The notes beneath the pieces are model-generated. The model did not search any database and was not told where the DNA came from. It saw only the letters and a program-made list of their open reading frames with translations. Source: Beta vulgaris subsp. vulgaris (taxonomy: Eukaryota; Streptophyta; Magnoliopsida; Caryophyllales; Amaranthaceae). Taken from it: a stretch of DNA of 64,000 nt. The DNA is taken from assembly GCF_026745355.1 (NCBI RefSeq), contig NC_079210.1:2844636-2908635 (forward strand). The letters run 5' to 3'. This document shows positions 60,531 to 64,000 of the stretch, in pieces (within the stretch, counting starts at the first letter, position 1; the number at the start of each line of letters is the position of its first letter). The position numbers and the translations under genes are program-made.

Positions 60531-62385
60531 TAGAGGAATTTCAGGAGTGTATGGGTGAATATTCTGAACTGCGAGTACAGAAGCTTCTGTTGTAAATTTA
60601 GTTAGGACCACTTATGTTGTGTACGATTCAGTTGCATATATTGGGTCTATGTGTAGAGAACACAATTTTGGAACCAGCCAGTTAACATCAAGAGAAATTG
60701 GATTTGGAGAATGACATAATAAAACGCAGAGGTTACGGACTGCTATAAGAGCATGTACCTCAGAGCATCTAGCCATCCATTCCCGTCTCTTGATATGGAG
60801 CTAAACTATGTATAGGGTGATGTCACTGAAAAGTATGAAGTAAAGAATATAACATGCTAGGGTTCCCATTTACACTTATAACCCTGTTCTTACCCCCAGA
60901 TAGGCCAGTGTGTTGCTAGTTGTTAGGTCTCAAACAAGGGTGTTTCTGTACCTTTCGTTCGAGTATTTCAGACTCAGCAGCTTTTGTTTTACAAAAAAAA
61001 AAAAATATTATTGTTGTGTATTAATTTATGGTGAGTAGAACTAATTGCTTCATCTTTGTATTGCTGGCCTAAACAAGGCATTGTTGTAGAAGTTAATACT
61101 GATCTTTGGGTACATTGTAATCTAATTTCTCCACTGAATTGGTTGGAAAGATATCTACTATCAGCTTTTGGTATTAACTGCATGGAATTGGTTTTAGCTC
61201 AGACGTGATGATGCTCTTAGCTGCACAGAACATAACTTTCTGAGAGTTGTAGACTTTCCACAAAATTTTGTAGTGTGCTATAAACTGGGGACTTTTATTG
61301 TAGATGCTAAAATAAAGCCTGAAACAATTTGTGGATCAACTTGTTCTCAAAACAATGGTCTGTTTTCTCTATCCCTCAACAACTTTCTCTGCCATGCTCC
61401 AAAAATATTGTCATAAATTATGACCAAATTTACATTGTCATTCCACTGATGATATGAAAAAAAGAGTGTAATTTTTTTCTCTCTTCCTAATTTTTATGAA
61501 AACCTCACAACGTTTATAGTAGAAAATGAAAATATTCGGATGTGTATAAATATACAATAAAATGATATTCATCTGTGGATCTTAAAACTAAAAGGTTATG
61601 ACTAATGATATAATTTTTTATGTACTTTTTCATGTATTGCAATTTAATTTTCTGAATGAAAAAACAAAAAAAAATTCTGAAAAGTTGTTGCATATGTATT
61701 ACAGTTCTATTGAGTCAAATTATTCATCACTTTTTTCCTCATCAGTTCACACCGTGAATAAAAACCAATTGGTCATGGTATAGGCCAATTTTGTGATGCA
61801 TCTGATTTCAATTCGAATCCTATTCAAGTTTGGTTCACTTCGGCGAAAACAATTTTGCTTGTATTGTTTTCGGGTATTTGAATTTTTAGATTAGGTCATT
61901 GGATTTCCAGCGACTTAAGAAATATTGCTTTTTCAAAGAAAAATTCAAAAATTCTTAAATGACCTGATATTTTCAGATATTCGATCATGGAAGCGGGTTT
62001 TTTAGATATTGATCTCCAAAATTATTTGATTGAATTTTCTTGCTTTAGATATTTTAAGATATCTGAAAATGAAAAATTTCGATCTATATCTGATACAAAA
62101 TTTTCGGATATTCGTGAACAAAAAAAAAAGGATCAGATATCCAATTTACTTGATCAGATCGATCGAATCAACCATATCGATGCATACCCCTTAATAAGAC
62201 TGTAATATTTGTGAACTTAAGTGATAAAAAAGCGCCACAAAATAATTCGACTATAAAAAATCTGAACCCAAATCAAATTTTAAAAAATTAAGTCTAAATA
62301 AAAGTGGATCAAATATAAATTTCATAAACTTTAATCAGATCCAACCAATTCTCATTTCTATCCATATTGAAAAGACAAAAGAGTA
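60531..62385. other. Intergenic between DUF3755 gene and plastid-protein gene
   Basis: The 3' UTR of the DUF3755 gene probably extends to about 60,850-61,000. The remainder is AT-rich, with GATAT/CAAAATTC-rich repeats (61960-62160) and no gene that I can support. Confidence 0.45.
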
Positions 62386-62475
62386 CTACCTCCATTTTTT
62401 ATTATATACAATGATTTGGCATAAAATTGAGAGGAAAAATATCTAATCGTTGCAAATAATAGAAAATGGAAGTAG
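62386..62475. mobile_element. Short Stowaway-type MITE
   Basis: A 90-bp element with ends CTACCTCCATTTTTT and GAAAATGGAAGTAG at TA sites (62384-62385 and 62476-62477), about 130 bp upstream of the next start codon. Confidence 0.8.
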
Positions 62476-62607
62476 TATATTTCTTGAGAAGATAGGCCTT
62501 GGATCTACAAACTTCAAGTGCAGCATACAGTAAAATTTTACAAAAGAGAGACTTAGGGGCTTATCCATTTTCTTTATCTTCTCTCTCTTCGTCCTTGAGT
62601 TGAAACC

Positions 62608-62851
62608 ATGGCTACCACCTCCCCAAACTTGCATTCTCTCTCATCTTCTTTCTCTCTCACAAACCATTCCTCTAATGTCTCTGCAACTTCTTTCACTTTC
62701 CAAATTCCAAAGAAAACACCACAAATTTCCTGTTTTTCCTCCAAAAAGACAGTTTTTGTACACCCAACTGAGCTTCATGGCATGAGCTATGGTTTCTCAA
62801 ATGTGGGTACCATTGCTTCTGCTCATACCCAAAACAGTTTCAATTTTCATG
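62608..62851 (+). CDS. First exon of a protein with a plastid-type transit peptide
   Basis: ATG in a good plant context (AACCATGGCT) opens 81 codons ending at a donor (CATG|GTATGT, 62852). The N terminus MATTSPNLHSLSSSFSLTNHS is Ser/Thr-rich, lacks acidic residues and is followed by KKTPQISCFSSKK, a typical chloroplast transit peptide. The mature part in view (FVHPTELHGMSYGFSNVGTIASAH) is too short to name the family. The rest lies past an intron beyond 62851 and outside the window. Confidence 0.65.
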
Positions 62852-63004
62852 GTATGTATCTGCTTTACAAGCTGGAATTTCTATGATTCTTTCTTTTGTT
62901 TAAGTGCTTTCTTTTTATGTACATTAGAAATAGTATGAGCCTTATTTGATGTATGATTGTTTTTTTTTGTGTCGTTTAATTGATGGGTTGGTATTGTTGT
63001 GACA

Positions 63005-63240
63005 GAAACAATTAGCGAAACAAAGAATTAATGAAACATTGACACGAGGATTTAACGTGGTTCACTAACAAGATGTTAGCTAGGCCTACACACAGCAGGG
63101 AAAACTGATTTTATTTGGTTTAGGAGAGATAACATATTACAGAATTGTGAAAAAACACCAGAGGCTGAGAATAATAATAATAATGAGGGTTTATATATAC
63201 CCTTGTTTGGTTAATCCTAGCGCCAGATAATTCAAGGCAT
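63005..63240. mobile_element. LTR-like fragment in the intron of the plastid-protein gene
   Basis: ACACGAGGATTTAACGTGGTTCACTAACAAG-type text (split here as GAGGATTTAACGTGGTTCAC at about 63046) is like the conserved block of plant LTR/TRIM elements, and a GTGGAAACCC relative occurs at 10782. An (AAT)n tract sits at 63172-63184. The ends were not found. Confidence 0.35.
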
Positions 63241-64000
63241 ATTTCAACGGGTAGAAACTGATTAATTTTGCATCTTGTTGTTACTAAATTGAATTGTTGT
63301 GAGTGGCAAGTAAGAAGTTTTTAGGATTTTATTAGCTTGACAAATTCAGAGAGTGAATTTGTAGGAGAGGTGATGAATTGTTGTACTTGAGTTGGGAATC
63401 TTTACCAACGTGGCTAGAGATTCACTGACTAATTGCTTCAAAATGAAGGCTCCGTTTGGTTGTATAGAGAACATTTTTCGATCTATGGCAACATTTTCCA
63501 AGGGAAATACGGTTGTAAATTAGCATTGGTTAGTTTGAGATAAGGAGAATTGGGAATGAAGGAGAGATGGGGAGAGGATGGATAGGAGAAGAGAAAGAGG
63601 GAGGTAAGGAATATGGGGTATATCTTCCTTTAGAAAGAAAATTGGTTCTATCCTTGGGAGAACTATTTCCACTTCTACAGACTGAACAAGGAAGATTAGG
63701 AGAACTACTTTCCAAGAAAAAAAAAGTTTTTCTCCGAACCAAATACTCTTGAAAACGGATTATAGTCCCACATTCTAGAGCCAAAATGGGCAGTGCGTAT
63801 AAGCGATTATTGGAATACTTGAAGAAAGTTATCGTTGTTTATGGGATGCATTATTATAGATGCTCGAGGAAGTCTTTTGCATACTTGATGATGCATCCGA
63901 TTCAAGGCTGCCCATCGTTCCGTTCTCTTTTCTTTAGTACCTCAAAAGAAAGAATATAATAGAATGTGAAGCTTTTGATTTTTTAAAATCGAAGTATAAC
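63241..64000. other. Intron of the plastid-protein gene, repeat-derived parts
   Basis: Continuation of the intron. The part about 63450-63745 starts GGCTCCGTTTGGTT and has an opposed AACCAAAT near 63737, which suggests a MITE-like insertion without a proven duplication. No further exon was recognised before the window ends. Confidence 0.4.

Overview
The window is nuclear DNA of a flowering plant, most likely a eudicot. It is AT-rich, genes are split by GT-AG introns up to about 4.7 kb long, and the space between and inside genes is filled with plant-type transposons (Stowaway MITEs, a tRNA-derived SINE, Helitrons, hAT- and Mutator-like elements, copia LTR retrotransposons and an L1-type LINE). 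I could not fix the species. All coordinates come from manual splicing of conserved protein segments; for the four complete genes the exon lengths sum to a multiple of three.

Layout, host genes, all on the + strand: (1) 241-2608, the 3' end of a chloroplast aldo-keto reductase of the At1g06690 type; (2) 7116-19692, a 16-exon ALG1/TURAN-type beta-mannosyltransferase of N-glycan assembly whose last intron uses a GC donor; (3) 25400-28232, a five-exon reticulon-like protein B; (4) 40371-45195, a five-exon TIPIN/Swi3/Csm3 replication-fork protein with an N-terminal CCHC knuckle, an E2F-type site upstream and a duplicated C-terminal block; (5) 48464-60530, an eight-exon SANT-like/DUF3755 nuclear protein; (6) from 62608, the first coding exon of a protein with a plastid-type transit peptide, cut by the window edge. 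These are unrelated housekeeping functions with no sign of a gene cluster or joint pathway.

Mobile DNA: a full-length 5.5-kb LINE (33809-39309, minus strand) lies between 14-bp target-site duplications. Its ORF1 has an in-frame stop, ORF1 and ORF2 overlap as ATGA, the reverse-transcriptase motif C reads FAND instead of FADD, and ORF2 has no stop before its own poly(A). Two copia elements (about 3165-5530 and 30600-32815) are 5' pieces lacking reverse transcriptase. Two more LINE fragments lie antisense at 13715-14290 and 22640-23192. A SINE (17-bp duplication), a hAT-like element (8-bp duplication), a MULE-like element (9-bp duplication) and two Helitrons with both ends visible, plus a third 3' end, can be delimited to the base. 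At least ten Stowaway-like MITEs share CTCCCTCCGT-type ends at TA sites.

I found no CRISPR, operon, rRNA or intact tRNA gene, and no new multi-gene system. The points most worth a second look are the structure of the LINE, the recent internal duplication in the TIPIN homologue, the GC-AG intron of the TURAN homologue whose retention would add a hydrophobic tail, and the set of precisely bounded non-autonomous transposons.
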